From: JAKAVN01 sp963734845
Lineage (GTDB): Bacteria; Desulfobacterota; Binatia; Binatales; Binataceae
DNA length: 64,000 bases
Direction: 5' to 3'
NCBI GenBank assembly: GCA_963734845.1
Contig: CAVTIS010000009.1
Span: 62,001 to 126,000, forward strand
Positions 1-9,163 of this stretch are shown here, in pieces. The notes beneath the pieces were generated by a model that saw only the letters and a list, made by a program, of their open reading frames with translations, was not told the DNA's origin and ran no database searches. The position numbers and the translations under genes are program-made. Each line of letters opens with the position of its first letter. Positions within the stretch are counted from its first letter, which is position 1.

Positions 1-1276
1 TCGCCCGCACCTTGGGGTCTTCGCTGGCCTCGCGCAGCAGCCGTCCGACCGAGGTCGGAAACGATTCATACGGATGCATCAGCAGGATCGAGCCGGCCTC
101 GCGAATCACATGGAAAATGTTGCGCGAAGGCGTCAGGCGCGCGTGGTCGGCCGGATGGTGCGGCGGATCGTGCAGCGCGGGATTGTCGACCGCCGCCAGC
201 TCCATCAGATCGCGCAGCGCCAGCATCCCGTCGTCGATCTCGAACACGTCGTCGTGCTCGTCAAGGCCTAGTTCCGCCGCGAGCATCCCGCGATGCACGG
301 GTTTCATGCCTCGCACGGCTTCCATCCGCACGATCGGCGCGAAGCGGCGATCGCGCAGCTCGGATTCGATCAGCGCCAGCAGATCGTCGGCCTCGTCCTC
401 GTCGCGCTCGGTATTGGCGTTGCGCGTGACGCGGAAGAACTCGTAGCCGTCGACTCTGACCTCGGGAAAGAGCAGGTCGAGAGTATGCGCGATCACGTCC
501 TCGAGCGGGACGAAGCGCCGGGTGCCCTCGACCCGCAGAAAGCGCGGGATGCCAAGCCCGACCGGCACCTTCACCCGCGCCAGGGACGGCTCGACATCGT
601 CGGGGGCGCGCAGCGTGACCAGGAGATTCAGCGACAGATTGGAGATGAACGGGAACGGATGCGCCGGATCCATCGCCTGCGGCGTCACCAGCGGAAAAAT
701 ATTGCGCAGGTAGTACTCGCGGATAGCGGCCTGCTCGCCCGGACTCAGCTGGTCGAAGGCGAGTACATGGATCTCAGCGTCGGCGAGCCGCTTGAGCAGC
801 ACGGGCAAGAGCGCGCGCTGCTCGGCCTCGAACGCGCGAATCTCGACCAGGCATTCCGCAATCTGCTGCTGTGGCGTGCGCCCGTCGTCGGTCAACTCCT
901 GCATCCCGGCGATCGCCTGCTGCTTGAGGCCGCCGATCCGCTTCATGAAAAATTCGTCGAGGTTCGACGCCGTGATGGCGAGGAACTTCACCCGCTCGAG
1001 CAGCGGGTTGGCCTCATCGAGCGCCTCGGCGAAGACGCGCCGGTTGAAAGCGAGCCAGGTGAGTTCGCGATTGAGAAACAGTTCGGGCGCTTTAAGATCG
1101 GCGTCGATACGTACTGTTGCCGGAGTTGCGCCATTGACGCTGCGGATCTCCGCGACCGCGCCCGCGCCATTGGCCACATCGATGCTTGCCCCGGGTGCAG
1201 GGCCCACGTCACGCGCTGTCGACGGCTCCAGCGAAAGCGCCCGGAGGGCCTGAGAAGGCTCTGTTTGACTCGCCAT
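1..1276 (-). CDS. ppk1: Polyphosphate kinase 1, N-terminal part (cut by window edge)
   Basis: Makes and degrades inorganic polyphosphate using ATP. The minus-strand frame opens at ATG 1276 and runs off the left edge, giving about 425 of the usual 700 residues. After about 70 variable residues it shows the PPK1 N-domain signature FLNRELTWLAFNRR, then NPLLERVKFLAITASNLDEF. Near the edge it has LLMHPYESF, the start of the catalytic domain. The long plus-strand reading frame opposite (293-1315) is a GC-driven shadow. Family assignment is secure; the C-terminal catalytic histidines lie outside the window. Confidence 0.93.
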   Translation of the reverse strand, partial: MASQTEPSQALRALSLEPSTARDVGPAPGASIDVANGAGAVAEIRSVNGATPATVRIDADLKAPELFLNRELTWLAFNRRVFAEALDEANPLLERVKFLAITASNLDEFFMKRIGGLKQQAIAGMQELTDDGRTPQQQIAECLVEIRAFEAEQRALLPVLLKRLADAEIHVLAFDQLSPGEQAAIREYYLRNIFPLVTPQAMDPAHPFPFISNLSLNLLVTLRAPDDVEPSLARVKVPVGLGIPRFLRVEGTRRFVPLEDVIAHTLDLLFPEVRVDGYEFFRVTRNANTERDEDEADDLLALIESELRDRRFAPIVRMEAVRGMKPVHRGMLAAELGLDEHDDVFEIDDGMLALRDLMELAAVDNPALHDPPHHPADHARLTPSRNIFHVIREAGSILLMHPYESFPTSVGRLLREASEDPKVRA

Positions 1277-1556
1277 GGATGCAGTCTACGTCAATTCCAT
1301 CCAATTTCGGAATGAGCGTAGCTGGGACCTGCCGAAGCTTCAATCATGGACTGTTAGCTCGCGTTTACGATTGTTTTGCACCTTAATTTGCCCGCCATCG
1401 TTGAGGTTTTTCGGCATTTTTCTTCGACGAAACTGACGGAGACCTCGCGCTCGGCACGGGCCTCCGCACAGTCTGTCGCGGTTGCGCGCGGCAACCGGGC
1501 TATTGCAAGATGGCCGGATGGCAACCTGGGGACGGTGCCAATCGGAGGAAAAAACA

Positions 1557-3008
1557 GTGGGGACGAGTTTCCGAAACCCTCGGGGGGAGCGATTGATACT
1601 GCTTCCGTCGATGTTCGCTGCAATTGTCGCATGTATCGCGCTAGGGGCCTCGCGCGCCGCGGCGCAGAACGTCAAGACCTATACCCGGGCAACGCTCGAT
1701 CAATGGATGAGCAAGTACGCCGACGCCAAGCCCGATTTCAAGCCGGGAGACCTGCTGGGAAGCCACGACCTGGAGCGAATCAGGCCGTTCGTGCCGCCGG
1801 GATGGTTCGAGCAGCTGAATTTCCCGGAATTCAAGATGGAGATCATGGCCGCGCGCAGCCACACGCCGCGCAAGGATTACCAGGAGTGCACCGAGAAATA
1901 TCAGGCGCAGGTCAAGCTCAACCCTGACGGCTCCCTGGCTAACTATATTTGCGGGCAGCCGTTTCCCAACGCCTCGCTCGGCACGACGGATGCGCTTTCC
2001 GGAATCAAGGCGGCATGGAATTTCGACTATCGATGGCAGAACTACGGCCAGTTCTCCCTCAACTATCTGTTCATCGTCGCTCATTTCGGCGGCAATCACG
2101 ACGGCGACGCGCCGAAAACGATCGAGTCGCCGCCTTCAAATTGGGTCGGGGGCGTCGAGTATCACAGCAAGCTGCCCACCGATGCGACCAAGTTCTTCGG
2201 CGGCGGCGGCACCTTTGCCCGCACCTTGAGCAGCTTCTATCGGCGGGTTTATTTCAGCCATCTCGCCCAACGCGCGGACGCCCAGGGATTGTTGGGCACG
2301 CCCGACTCGGCGCAATTCCTGTGGAAGGAATTCAGCGGCTTCTTCTCACCCTATGACGTCCGCGGGCAGGTATTCATCACCTACCGTTACGCCGACCCGC
2401 ATCGCGCCGACGACGCCTGGGCCTACGATCCGCAGTCGCGCCGCGTCCGCCGCGTCTCGGTCGAGGTCAAATCCGATTCGGTCGAAGGCACCGACACCAC
2501 CCAGGAGGACTTCTACACTTTCTCGGGCCGCGAACTGCACTGGCACTGGAAGTTCCTCGGCTGGAAGGACGTGCTGGCGGTGCTGGACGCGCGCGACGAT
2601 TACGCCTACCTGTTCGGCCCTAACGGCGAAATTCCCAACGACCGTTGGTCGCTGCGGCGCTTCGCGGTGGTCGAACGCACTCCGGTCGAAAGCCATCATC
2701 CCTACAGCAGCGTCCTCATGTTCTGGGACGCCGAGAACTGGCATCCGTGGATGGCGTTCGCGTTCAACCGCGACGGCAAACTATGGAAGCTTTGGGAGCT
2801 CGAGAACCGCTGGAGCGAGGACTTCAAAAGCTTCGCCGAGATTAATCATGGGGTCGAGTCGACCATGCTGATCGGAGAGGATGTCATCGACCTGCAAAAC
2901 GACCGGGCCACGATATTCTCCGGTTTCGGCAGCGGTTATCCCAACGCGGTGCCCGCCAACGTCACCCAGCTATACGACATCAGCAAATTGGAGGAGATGC
3001 ATCGCTGA
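1557..3008 (+). CDS. DUF1329 family secreted protein
   Basis: A 483-residue exported protein resembling the DUF1329 family, whose members are thought to act at the outer membrane; the precise role is unknown. The start is GTG 1557, preceded by GGAGG at 1544-1548 with an 8-nt gap. A longer frame from 1482 lacks such a site. The N-terminus has a hydrophobic stretch ending in ASRAAAQ, a likely signal peptidase I site. The body is rich in Trp and Tyr (WKEFSGFFSPYDVRGQ, FYTFSGRELHWHWKF), as usual in this family. It stands alone, divergent from ppk1. Confidence 0.8.
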   Translation: MGTSFRNPRGERLILLPSMFAAIVACIALGASRAAAQNVKTYTRATLDQWMSKYADAKPDFKPGDLLGSHDLERIRPFVPPGWFEQLNFPEFKMEIMAARSHTPRKDYQECTEKYQAQVKLNPDGSLANYICGQPFPNASLGTTDALSGIKAAWNFDYRWQNYGQFSLNYLFIVAHFGGNHDGDAPKTIESPPSNWVGGVEYHSKLPTDATKFFGGGGTFARTLSSFYRRVYFSHLAQRADAQGLLGTPDSAQFLWKEFSGFFSPYDVRGQVFITYRYADPHRADDAWAYDPQSRRVRRVSVEVKSDSVEGTDTTQEDFYTFSGRELHWHWKFLGWKDVLAVLDARDDYAYLFGPNGEIPNDRWSLRRFAVVERTPVESHHPYSSVLMFWDAENWHPWMAFAFNRDGKLWKLWELENRWSEDFKSFAEINHGVESTMLIGEDVIDLQNDRATIFSGFGSGYPNAVPANVTQLYDISKLEEMHR

Positions 3009-3050
3009 TATCGCACGGCCGCGCACCGCTGGCGTAAAGACTGCCGCCGA

Positions 3051-3848
3051 CTAGGGCTTGGCGGCGGCCTTGCGCCGGCGGTACTTCTCCACCATGTAGG
3101 CGCCCGCGGCTACCGCCCCTCCGTCGATCACCAGCACCGCGCCCGAAATGTACGATGAATCGGGCGCGGCCAGGAACGCTGCCACGCGCGCGACTTCTTC
3201 GACTCGTCCGAAGCGATTGATCGGACTGTGATTGGCGCGCTCCTCGTAGGCCTCCCTGGGCCATGCCGCACGCACCATCTCGGTGTCGATCGGTCCGGGC
3301 GCAATCGCATTGGCGGTGATTCCGTGATCCGCGAGCTCAAACGCCATCACACGGGTGAGCGCGATGATGCCGGATTTGGCTACGCCATAGGGCGCAAGGT
3401 CCAGCGGCCCCATCAGGCCCGCCACCGACGCCATCGAGACAATGCGGCCGTACTTGCGCCGCGCCATCTCGCGCGCCGCGGCCTGCGAACAATAGAACGC
3501 GCCCGACAGATGCACCCGCAGATGGCTTTCCCAATTCTCGCGGCTGACTTCCAGGAAGGGTTCGCTCTTCGCCACGCCGGCGTTGTTGACCAGGATGTCG
3601 ACCCGGCCCAGTTCGCGCGCCGCGTCGGTGACCCATCGCTGCGCCTCGACACAGTCGCCGATATCGACCTGACGAAAAGAGGCCCGGCGGCCAAGCGCGA
3701 TGATTTCCTCCGCGGTCGCGCGCGCAGAGTCAGCATCGATTTCGGCCAAGGAGATGTCCGCGCCCTCGCGAGCGAAGGCGAGCGCGATGGCCTTGCCGAT
3801 TCCCCGTCCGGCGCCGGTAATCAGCGCCACCTGGTCTTTGAACCGCAT
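3051..3848 (-). CDS. SDR family NAD(P)-dependent oxidoreductase
   Basis: A classical short-chain dehydrogenase of 265 residues, likely a 3-oxoacyl or alcohol/ketone reductase of FabG type. The Rossmann motif TGAGRGIG is at residues 11-18 and NNAG at 88-91. The catalytic triad is Ser141, Tyr154 and Lys158 (YGVAK). PGPIDTEM follows the active site as in FabG-like enzymes. A basic tail (KYRRRKAAAKP) is longer than usual. The substrate cannot be read from the sequence. It lies on the same strand as the DUF3179 and GST genes upstream, but separated from them by a short gap. Confidence 0.9.
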   Translation of the reverse strand: MRFKDQVALITGAGRGIGKAIALAFAREGADISLAEIDADSARATAEEIIALGRRASFRQVDIGDCVEAQRWVTDAARELGRVDILVNNAGVAKSEPFLEVSRENWESHLRVHLSGAFYCSQAAAREMARRKYGRIVSMASVAGLMGPLDLAPYGVAKSGIIALTRVMAFELADHGITANAIAPGPIDTEMVRAAWPREAYEERANHSPINRFGRVEEVARVAAFLAAPDSSYISGAVLVIDGGAVAAGAYMVEKYRRRKAAAKP

Positions 3849-3884
3849 CGAGACACCTCCATCGGATTAGCTCAGGCGTCGGTG

Positions 3885-4877
3885 CTACTGTCTGGCGGCG
3901 GGGGCGCTCTTAGTCGCGGCTTTGGCGGCAGTTGGGGCCGCACTCCAGATCGTGGTCTTCGGATGGAACGCCGCCCATGCGAACCAGTAGCCGTTATAGA
4001 TCGGAATGCGCTCGCCCGACACGCTCGCAGTAGCCGCTCCGGAGTCCGCGTCGTAGCTGATAGTCAGATCCACACCGCCCAGCCGGGTCCGAACCGGCAT
4101 CGCCGCATCTCCCAGCTTTGACAAAGGGAACGCTTCGTCCTGGCCGCCCGCCGAAACACCCAGGACGATTTCGTGAGCGGACAGCCGCTCGTCGAGGTGC
4201 GTAACCGGCGATACTACCTGGTCACCGTGCTCATATCCCCAGTACGGATCGACTCCATAGTCGCGCGCATAGCCAGTATTGATACTAAGTACGTCGGTCG
4301 TCGGATGCTTTTTGCGCCAGGCCTCCCAGGTCATGACCGTGTTGGGTATCGCCGCAAGCTTCTGCCCGGCCATCGGCCCGGCCAGCGCCTGACCCTCGAG
4401 CTGAGACCACAGGCTTTGCGTGCCCGCATCGTAGAGCACCAGGTTGCTCTGATAGAGCTTGCCCGATACACCCAGGACGACGGTTTTGCCCGCGGCTTCG
4501 CGGCGGTAAACCGCGGCGCCCTGAACCAGCGGGCAGAAGGTCACCGCGAGCGGCGTCCCCGCGATCGAATCGTCAACCACCTCATGCCAGTTGAGAATCT
4601 TGATCGGGTAGGCGCGCGCCCGCCCCTGGACGACCACGCCGATCACCTTGTCGTTGGACTCGAGAAACGTCGCACGGTCGGCCTTGACGAATTGGGGCTC
4701 CAGCACGGCCGGAATCGCGTCCTTGGCGGGGCCGCCGTCGCGAATCTGGTCGGGAGGCACGATGTGATGGCTAAGGTCGAAGCCGCCCAGGACCGGATAG
4801 ATCGCGAGCGCGGCGGCGATAACCCACACCCGGGAGCCCCGCCCGCGACGCCTATCACGTCCTCGTCCAGCCATCAT
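3885..4877 (-). CDS. DUF3179 domain-containing secreted protein
   Basis: A protein of about 330 residues with an N-terminal hydrophobic helix after a basic segment (signal anchor or signal peptide), then a full DUF3179 domain. Diagnostic stretches are PIKILNWHEVVDD, GTPLAVTFCPLVQGA and GVSGKLYQSNLVLYD. The family's function is unknown. The start is placed at ATG 4877 (a second ATG follows at 4874), because the open frame upstream only overlaps the GST gene, whose stop is 15 nt away at 4892. Tight spacing suggests cotranscription with that gene. Confidence 0.82.
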   Translation of the reverse strand: MMAGRGRDRRRGRGSRVWVIAAALAIYPVLGGFDLSHHIVPPDQIRDGGPAKDAIPAVLEPQFVKADRATFLESNDKVIGVVVQGRARAYPIKILNWHEVVDDSIAGTPLAVTFCPLVQGAAVYRREAAGKTVVLGVSGKLYQSNLVLYDAGTQSLWSQLEGQALAGPMAGQKLAAIPNTVMTWEAWRKKHPTTDVLSINTGYARDYGVDPYWGYEHGDQVVSPVTHLDERLSAHEIVLGVSAGGQDEAFPLSKLGDAAMPVRTRLGGVDLTISYDADSGAATASVSGERIPIYNGYWFAWAAFHPKTTIWSAAPTAAKAATKSAPAARQ

Positions 4878-4891
4878 GCGGATTCTCTGGC

Positions 4892-5884
4892 CTAGCCGGC
4901 GAGCCGTGCGCGATCGTGCGGCGCGGCAAAATCGATCGCCGGACCCTTGGGCACGATCCGGGTCGGGTTGATCATCGCATGGCTCGCGTAATAGTGGCGC
5001 TTGATATGCGCGAGGCTGACCGTCCCGGCGACGCCGGGAACCTGGTAGAGATCGCGCGTGTAGCCCCACAGGTTCGGGTAGTCAATGATACGGCGGAAGT
5101 TGCATTTGAAGTGGCTATAGTAGACCGCGTCGAAGCGCACGAGCGTGGGGAAGGTCCGCCAATCGGCTTCAGTCGGCCGTGCGCCGATGAGGTAGCGCCG
5201 GCGCGCCAGGCGCTGCTCGAGCCGGTCCAGGGTTGCGAACAGCGGGTCGAAGGCCGCCTCGTAAGCCTCCTGCGATTTGGCGAAGCCGCATTTATAAACG
5301 CCGTTGTTGAGGGTGTCGTAGATGACGGCGTTGAGTTCGTCGATCTCTGCGCGTTCCGCCGGCGGATAGAGGTCGTCGCCGGACGCCCCCAATGCGTTGA
5401 AGGCCGAGTTGAACATCCGGATTATCTCGGAGGACTCGTTGCTGACGATGGTTTTGCTCTCGCGGTCCCACAGCACCGGGACCGTGACGCGCCCGCTATA
5501 GTCGCGCCGGGCCCTGGTGTAAATCTCATGCAGGTGGCCTGCGCCAAAGAGGTTGTCGCGTGTCGCGCCGGGCGTGAGCGAGCCGTCCGGCGCGCTAAAG
5601 GACCATCCGTCATCGCCCATGAACGGATCGACCACCGACACGGTGATTGCGTCGTCCAGTTTCTTGAGCGCGCGCACGATGAGGGTGCGATGAGCCCACG
5701 GGCAGGCGAGCGATACGTACAAGTGATAGCGCCCGCTTTCGGCCTTGAAGCCGCCCTCGCCGCTCGGCCCGGGACGGCCGTCAGCCGTCACCAAGTTCCT
5801 GAACACGGTCTGCGGACGGACGAAATTAGCCCCCGCCGAGCGAAGGTCATCGCGATGCCACTGGCCGTCGACCATCATTCCCAT
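4892..5884 (-). CDS. Glutathionyl-hydroquinone reductase (Xi-class GST, YqjG/ECM4 family)
   Basis: Reduces glutathionyl-hydroquinones using glutathione. The active-site motif SLACPWAHR has the nucleophile Cys61. The 330-residue length, the early GRYHLYVSLACPW block and the C-terminal all-alpha domain with RFDAVYYSHFKCN match the Xi class. The start is ATG 5884, with AAGGAG six nt upstream; the open frame extends 21 codons further without a ribosome site. It leads a minus-strand unit with the DUF3179 gene and is divergent from the HvfC-like gene. Confidence 0.9.
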   Translation of the reverse strand: MGMMVDGQWHRDDLRSAGANFVRPQTVFRNLVTADGRPGPSGEGGFKAESGRYHLYVSLACPWAHRTLIVRALKKLDDAITVSVVDPFMGDDGWSFSAPDGSLTPGATRDNLFGAGHLHEIYTRARRDYSGRVTVPVLWDRESKTIVSNESSEIIRMFNSAFNALGASGDDLYPPAERAEIDELNAVIYDTLNNGVYKCGFAKSQEAYEAAFDPLFATLDRLEQRLARRRYLIGARPTEADWRTFPTLVRFDAVYYSHFKCNFRRIIDYPNLWGYTRDLYQVPGVAGTVSLAHIKRHYYASHAMINPTRIVPKGPAIDFAAPHDRARLAG

Positions 5885-5924
5885 GAAAGACTCCTTGCGC
5901 GCACCCTGGGAATGCTCCGATGAT

Positions 5925-6803
5925 ATGCTGGTGGGCCAAAATGTCACAGACCCCGGTCTCGAGAACCTGCAGGCCCTGCTCTACCGGCTGATAACGGCGC
6001 CCGAGGGCGTGGCCGCCGGTCTAGCGGCCGAGCGCGCCCCCGGGCCGACAACGCGCGACGATCTGGATCAGCTGATTGAAGGCGACGACCGTCTTTCGGC
6101 GGCGGAGCGGCTCGAGATTTATGCCAACGCCTACTTCTACCGCATCCTGGACTGCCTGAAGGAGGATTTTCCGGCGACGCTCGCGACGCTTGGCGCCGAC
6201 AATTTCCATAATCTGGTCACCGGCTATTTAATTGAGTATCCGCCGACCAAACCTTCGATCGCGTACGCTGGCCGCTATATGAGTGAGTTTCTGCGCCACC
6301 ATCCCCTGAGCGAACGATGGCCGTTCATCGCGGAGCTGGCGCGCCTAGAGCGGACGGTTACCGAGGTCTTCCATGCCGCGGAGGCCGAGCCGCTAAGCGC
6401 CGAGGCGATGCGCTCGGTCGCACCCGAGGATTGGCCGGCGCTCATGATGCGGACGCATCCGGCGCTGGCGATCGTCGATTGCGAGTGGCGCGTTGACGAA
6501 CTATTGCGCCAAATCGAGGCCAGCGCGGTAGCAGCGGTAGAAAACGGACCAACCCTTGACGCGCCCGCGCATGCGCCGATCAGCATCCTGGTGTGGCGGC
6601 ATAATTCGCAGGTCGATTATCGCGCGCTAAAACATCCTGAGCGCCGGGCGCTCGAATTGGCGAGCACCGGGGCAAGTTTCGCAGCGATCTGCGAGTCGGT
6701 TGCAGGTGCAGCCGAAGGCAATTCCGTCGCGCCGGTTGCGCTTATCAATCGGCTGCTCGCGCGATGGGTTGAAGACGGCCTCCTTGTCCTGGCGGACAAG
6801 TGA
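5925..6803 (+). CDS. HvfC/DUF2063 family protein
   Basis: A 292-residue protein with the DUF2063 N-terminal helical domain (RLEIYANAYFYRILDCLKEDFPATLATLG, here broken by no gap). This family, called HvfC, is best known as the partner of the MNIO/DUF692 iron enzymes that modify RiPP peptides. It also carries the name 'putative DNA-binding domain'. No DUF692 gene or short Cys-rich precursor is next to it, so the role here is open. The start at ATG 5925 is chosen because the earlier frame lies inside the divergent GST gene; GTG 5931 is an alternative. The C-terminal half is less conserved. Confidence 0.7.
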   Translation: MLVGQNVTDPGLENLQALLYRLITAPEGVAAGLAAERAPGPTTRDDLDQLIEGDDRLSAAERLEIYANAYFYRILDCLKEDFPATLATLGADNFHNLVTGYLIEYPPTKPSIAYAGRYMSEFLRHHPLSERWPFIAELARLERTVTEVFHAAEAEPLSAEAMRSVAPEDWPALMMRTHPALAIVDCEWRVDELLRQIEASAVAAVENGPTLDAPAHAPISILVWRHNSQVDYRALKHPERRALELASTGASFAAICESVAGAAEGNSVAPVALINRLLARWVEDGLLVLADK

Positions 6804-6848
6804 CTTGGCTGACTCTGCCTGCGGGGTCGAGCGCGCGGCCTTTCGCGA

Positions 6849-7070
6849 TCACTCTGGGAGCAGCGTTTTGACCGAGTCTTCCCGCAGTTGCGGATGCTCC
6901 AGCAGTTTATAGCTGACGAGAGCTGTCGGTATGCCCTCTTCGACATTGCGCAGGCGAAAGTACGGGGCGTCCATTCCGCCGCCCGACTTTAGGCTGACCA
7001 CCTCGTGAAGCCTGCCTCTAAAGACGACGCGGCTGCCCGGTAGCATCCTGATTGCTACGTGCTTCTCCAT
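6849..7070 (-). CDS. Small hypothetical protein (73 aa)
   Basis: A compact 73-residue acidic protein not recognised by family. GGAG lies nine nt before ATG 7070, and a TTGACA promoter candidate lies upstream, which supports it as real. The pattern of alternating beta-like segments (RVVFRGRLHEVVSL, YFRLRNVEEG) suggests a small SH3- or KOW-like barrel; that is only an impression. It ends 46 nt from the stop of the convergent HvfC-like gene. Confidence 0.6.
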   Translation of the reverse strand: MEKHVAIRMLPGSRVVFRGRLHEVVSLKSGGGMDAPYFRLRNVEEGIPTALVSYKLLEHPQLREDSVKTLLPE

Positions 7071-7131
7071 CGTGGCTACTCCTTCGCCCCCTTTGAGTCA
7101 CCACCTCGCAATATTGCCTGACATTCCAGCA

Positions 7132-7158
7132 ATTATTGCACCTGCGCGCCGGTGTCAA
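7132..7158 (-). promoter_or_regulatory. Candidate sigma-70 promoter for the 73-aa gene
   Basis: On the minus strand, TTGACA (7158-7153) is followed after 15 nt by AATAAT (7137-7132), a 5/6 match to the -10 consensus. The spacer is two nt short of ideal. It sits about 60 nt upstream of the small gene's start. Only sequence similarity supports it. Confidence 0.35.
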
Positions 7159-7285
7159 GGACAGGGTTCTATGGAGAGCATAAACGCACGCGATCTTCAT
7201 CTTCGCGCGGTACCCTTGACATAGCGGCTCCGGTGTTGGTCCAACCATTCCAACCAACAAATCCAACCAGGAGTGCTTAATCGAT

Positions 7286-8917
7286 ATGGCAATCGTAAGG
7301 GGCGAGCAGCTAATCGCGCGCTGCTTCAGAAACGAAAGCGTCGACACGATCTTTTTCATGATGGGCGGTCCGACCAGCGGCACCGCGGGCGCGTGTCTCG
7401 AGCTTGGGATGAAAGGTATCTACGTCCGCCACGAGCAAGCGGCGGCGATGATGGCGCACGCTTATGCGCGCGTCACCGGTAAACCGGGCATCTGCATCAC
7501 GCCGTCGGGCCCTGGCACGGCCAACGCGCTTACCGGTCTCGCCAACGCGTGGGCCGACGCCACCCCGATAATCGCGATTGGCGGTTCGGCACCGATGCGC
7601 GCGACCACCCTCGACGCGTTCCAGGAGATGGACCAGGTCGCGATCATGAAACCGGTGGTGAAGGCGGCCTACCGGGTAGACATGGCGAGCCGCATCCCGG
7701 AATACATCAGCGTCGCGTTTCGCGAGGCGCTCGACGGCAAGAAGGGCCCGGTCTACCTCGACCTGCCCGGCGACATTCTCAATCACAAGGTCGACGACGA
7801 AAAACTCCTATTCCCCGCTAACTACCGCGTCGAGAGCCGGCCGGCCGGCGACCCGGTGCAAGTGGACCGCGCGATCGAATTGCTCGCCGGGGCTGAACGG
7901 CCGATCGTCGTCACCGGCAGCGGCGTGCTGTGGTCGGGCGCCTCCGCCGAGCTGCGCGATTTCATCGAAAGCACCGGGCTCCCATTTTACACCACGCCGC
8001 AGGGCCGCGGCGTGATTCCCGAGGACCATCAGCGGTCGTTTCCGGGCGCGCGATCGATGGCGTTTCGCGAGGCCGACGTGGTGCTGGTAGTGGGCGCGCG
8101 GGCGAACTCGATGCTCTCGTTTCTGCGCGCGCCGCGGTTTTCGCCCGACGCCCGCTTTATCAGTGTCAACCTGGACGGCCGCGAAATCGGGCACAATCGC
8201 GCGGTCGAGGTCGGCATCATTGGCGACGCCAAGCTGGTGCTGCGCCAGTTGACCGAGGAGGCCGACGGCCGCTTCGAGGCGCATCGCGAGAGCGCGTGGG
8301 TCGCGCAACTTGGCGCCAAACATCGTTCCAACCAGGAACGCTCGACGCCGCTGCTCCATTCCGACGCCGTGCCGATCCATCCGCTGCGCCTGTGCCGCGA
8401 GGTGCGCGACGTGATCTCGCGCGATACCATCCTGATCGTCGACGGCCACGAGATTTTGAACTTTGCGCGCCAGTCGATTCCGATCTACCAGGCCGGCTGC
8501 AGCCTCAACGCGGGGCCGCATGGATGCATGGGCGTCGGGGTACCGTTCGGAATCGGCGCCAAGGTCGCGCGGCCCGAAGCGCCGGTGGTAGTGCTCTCGG
8601 GCGACGGCGCATTTGGATGGAACGGGATGGAGATGGACACCGCAATTCGCCATCAACTGCCGATCGTGGTGGTGATGTCGAACAATGCCGGCTTCACCTC
8701 GCGCAAGACCGGCGGCACGGTCGGTCGGGAGCTTGGATGGCAGCGCTACGACAAGATGGTCGAGGCGCTCGGCGGCTATGGCGAGTTCGTAGAGAAGCCC
8801 GACGACATCCGCGGCGCGATCGAGCGCGCGTTCAAGAGCGGCAAGCCCGCGCTGGTCAACGTCTGCACCGATCCGGAAGCGCAGGCAACGACGGACATGG
8901 GCTTCGCGGGATATTGA
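7286..8917 (+). CDS. Thiamine diphosphate-dependent enzyme (acetolactate synthase / 2-hydroxyacyl-CoA lyase-like)
   Basis: A 543-residue three-domain ThDP enzyme. The catalytic Glu50 is in VRHEQAAAM. The central domain has VTGSGVLWSGA. The ThDP/Mg motif starts GDGAFGW (residues 439-445) and ends SNN. The family includes acetolactate synthase, benzoylformate decarboxylase, oxalyl-CoA decarboxylase and 2-hydroxyacyl-CoA lyase; sequence reading alone does not separate them. No regulatory small subunit (ilvN) is adjacent, which argues against a biosynthetic acetolactate synthase. It faces a run of acyl-CoA genes, so an acyl-CoA lyase role is possible. The leader holds three TCCAACCA repeats. Confidence 0.85.
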   Translation: MAIVRGEQLIARCFRNESVDTIFFMMGGPTSGTAGACLELGMKGIYVRHEQAAAMMAHAYARVTGKPGICITPSGPGTANALTGLANAWADATPIIAIGGSAPMRATTLDAFQEMDQVAIMKPVVKAAYRVDMASRIPEYISVAFREALDGKKGPVYLDLPGDILNHKVDDEKLLFPANYRVESRPAGDPVQVDRAIELLAGAERPIVVTGSGVLWSGASAELRDFIESTGLPFYTTPQGRGVIPEDHQRSFPGARSMAFREADVVLVVGARANSMLSFLRAPRFSPDARFISVNLDGREIGHNRAVEVGIIGDAKLVLRQLTEEADGRFEAHRESAWVAQLGAKHRSNQERSTPLLHSDAVPIHPLRLCREVRDVISRDTILIVDGHEILNFARQSIPIYQAGCSLNAGPHGCMGVGVPFGIGAKVARPEAPVVVLSGDGAFGWNGMEMDTAIRHQLPIVVVMSNNAGFTSRKTGGTVGRELGWQRYDKMVEALGGYGEFVEKPDDIRGAIERAFKSGKPALVNVCTDPEAQATTDMGFAGY

Positions 8918-9163
8918 AGGTCATCACGCCACCGAGCTGATCTCCCAATCCCAGGTGCGTCAGGTCTTGGGAATTATCGAGACTTATGGGCTAAGGGTGG
9001 ATTAGTGACGAAGCTTTTCGAATATCGTGTCGTCGTCGAATGGCGTCCCGCGGACGAGGCCGCGAATCTAGCCCAGGACCCCGCCCAGTTCGAGGGCGGA
9101 AGCCACGTCGAAGCTCACTGCGAACGAGCGCGCCTCGAACCTAAGAGCGTCAGTCTGCCTGCG

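Noticed and set aside
293..1315. 340-residue plus-strand reading frame
   Set aside because: Antisense to ppk1, whose motifs are clear; such shadows are expected in GC-rich DNA.
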